64,000 nucleotides of DNA from Orychophragmus violaceus (lineage: Eukaryota; Streptophyta; Magnoliopsida; Brassicales; Brassicaceae): NCBI GenBank assembly GCA_030180135.1, contig CM058238.1:45225765-45289764 (forward strand), in the 5' to 3' direction. Of the stretch, positions 63,274 through 64,000 are shown piece by piece (position 1 is the stretch's first letter; the number at the start of each line of letters is the position of its first letter). Under the pieces are notes generated by a model, which was given only the letters and a program-made list of their open reading frames with translations, did not search any database and was not told where the DNA came from. Made by a program: the position numbers and the translations under genes.

Positions 63274-63734
63274 TATTGATCATGATAAAGTCAAATGTGC
63301 AAAGGTCTTTGTATTATCAAAATATGCACAAGTCTTGCACATTTGATAATGTGCAAAACATGGGACATTCTGAGCAGATTAAGAGGCGCCATTCTTGTCA
63401 AAAACATGAAGAGTGTTTTGGAGCAAAATAGAGCCGTTGGAGTCTTAAGGAGTTGGCGCCAAGAAGGTGGTCCCAAAGTGGTCCACGCTTACTTCTCTCT
63501 CCTGCCAAGGTTCAGAAGCTGCAGCCCTTTGTCTTCTAGCTCATTTGTCTCATTACTACTTTAGGTTAAACAAAGTCTTGTAATGCTCCATATATAAGAG
63601 CTTGTAAACACCAAAATGAAATTAAGGGGTTTGAGACTCTCTTTCTATTATTCTCCAGCGCATTCTCTCTCTACTCTCTCTTTATTCTCTCAAGAACACT
63701 CAAGAACACTCATGCTTAATCTCAAAAACTATCA
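63274..63734 (+). repeat. N1 5' LTR (461 bp)
   Basis: TATTGATCATGATAAAG ... AAAAACTATCA. TATATAAG at 63591-63598; MSA-like GAGCCGTTGGA at 63431-63441; repeated TGTGCAA sites near 63296-63357. Confidence 0.92.
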
Positions 63735-64000
63735 TGGTATCAGAGCATAGATCTCTATTCTCTTGATTCTCTCTTTGTTTCATCATTCTCTCACTCTTAA
63801 TCTTACCAATCTCTCGGTTACTCACTCTCTGTCCGAAAAAAAACCTAATCTTCTCTGTCCTAAATCACTCTCGGTCCATCACTCATTCTTGGTTCTTCAC
63901 TTGCTCATCACTCTCTTACTCTCTGTCCTAATCTTCAAGACCAGTTCTAAGTCTCAGCCTCTCCATTTTCTCGGTCCAAAACCCTAGAAACTTAGCCATT
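63274..64000 (+). mobile_element. N1, 5' end of a copia element related to L1
   Basis: 5' LTR 63274-63734, PBS 63735-63746 and the start of a leader similar to those of G1 and H1. The window ends before any Gag codon. Left flank ATCAG in M1. Confidence 0.9.

Noticed and set aside
1..64000. A host gene captured in the nest
   Set aside because: Every long frame matches retrotransposon domains or antisense of them, except F1 ORF2 and ORF3, which lie within F1 between its LTRs and PPT and are better treated as element ORFs.

Overview
KIND OF DNA. The window is plant nuclear repeat DNA with no recognisable host gene, rRNA or tRNA gene. Everything after a short satellite array is LTR retrotransposon sequence: 16 separate units inserted into one another up to three layers deep. 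Every primer binding site visible matches the 3' end of plant initiator tRNA-Met (TGGTATCAGAGC), and the coding units have plant Ty1/copia domain order. A eudicot, probably pericentromeric heterochromatin, fits best; Brassicaceae is my guess from general resemblance only. The labels D1, C1, F1 and so on are mine, not database names. LAYOUT. (1) 1-1572: AT-rich satellite of about 217 bp in two monomer types. (2) 1573-2945: D1, the 5' LTR and leader of a non-coding family, fused by a deletion to C1. (3) 2946-34399: C1, a minus-strand copia element carrying four insertions: F1 (3458-8236, non-autonomous, gypsy-like protease), G1 (9467-15167, copia with a frameshift), H1 (16917-28066, decayed copia, itself holding G2 at 17445-23054 with an intact ORF) and B1 (28134-33797, plus strand, near-intact copia). 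(4) 34400-34962: Y1, a piece of Ty3/gypsy RT/RNase H that is the oldest substrate. (5) 34963-49099: E1, minus-strand copia split by B2 (37516-49023), which is split by K1 (40286-46095, plus strand, intact). (6) 49100-end: E2, plus-strand copia inserted in E1, split by D2 (50293-54684, complete non-coding D element) and by M1 (minus). M1 holds L1 (56776-62368, intact) and N1 (63274-end). HOW THE LAYERS WERE RESOLVED. For F1, G1, G2, H1, B1, B2, K1, D2 and L1 both LTRs and a perfect 5-bp target duplication can be read, and removing each element rejoins the interrupted reading frame or LTR. LTR divergence agrees with nesting: K1 and L1 have LTRs that I read as identical, G2, B1 and B2 differ at one to four sites, and outer elements carry stop codons and frameshifts. 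HOW THE PARTS WORK. The coding copias encode one Gag-protease-integrase-RT-RNase H polyprotein. K1, L1 and G2 keep the full frame and could supply proteins to the non-coding D family and the RT-less F1. The most interesting feature lies at the 3' ends: most families carry a hairpin whose arms differ in sequence between families yet keep pairing, followed by a constant TTTTTAATGAGG tract, then a second hairpin abutting the polypurine tract. This covariation points to a selected nucleic-acid structure. LTR promoter regions also share short motifs between families, including an MSA/MYB3R-like site.
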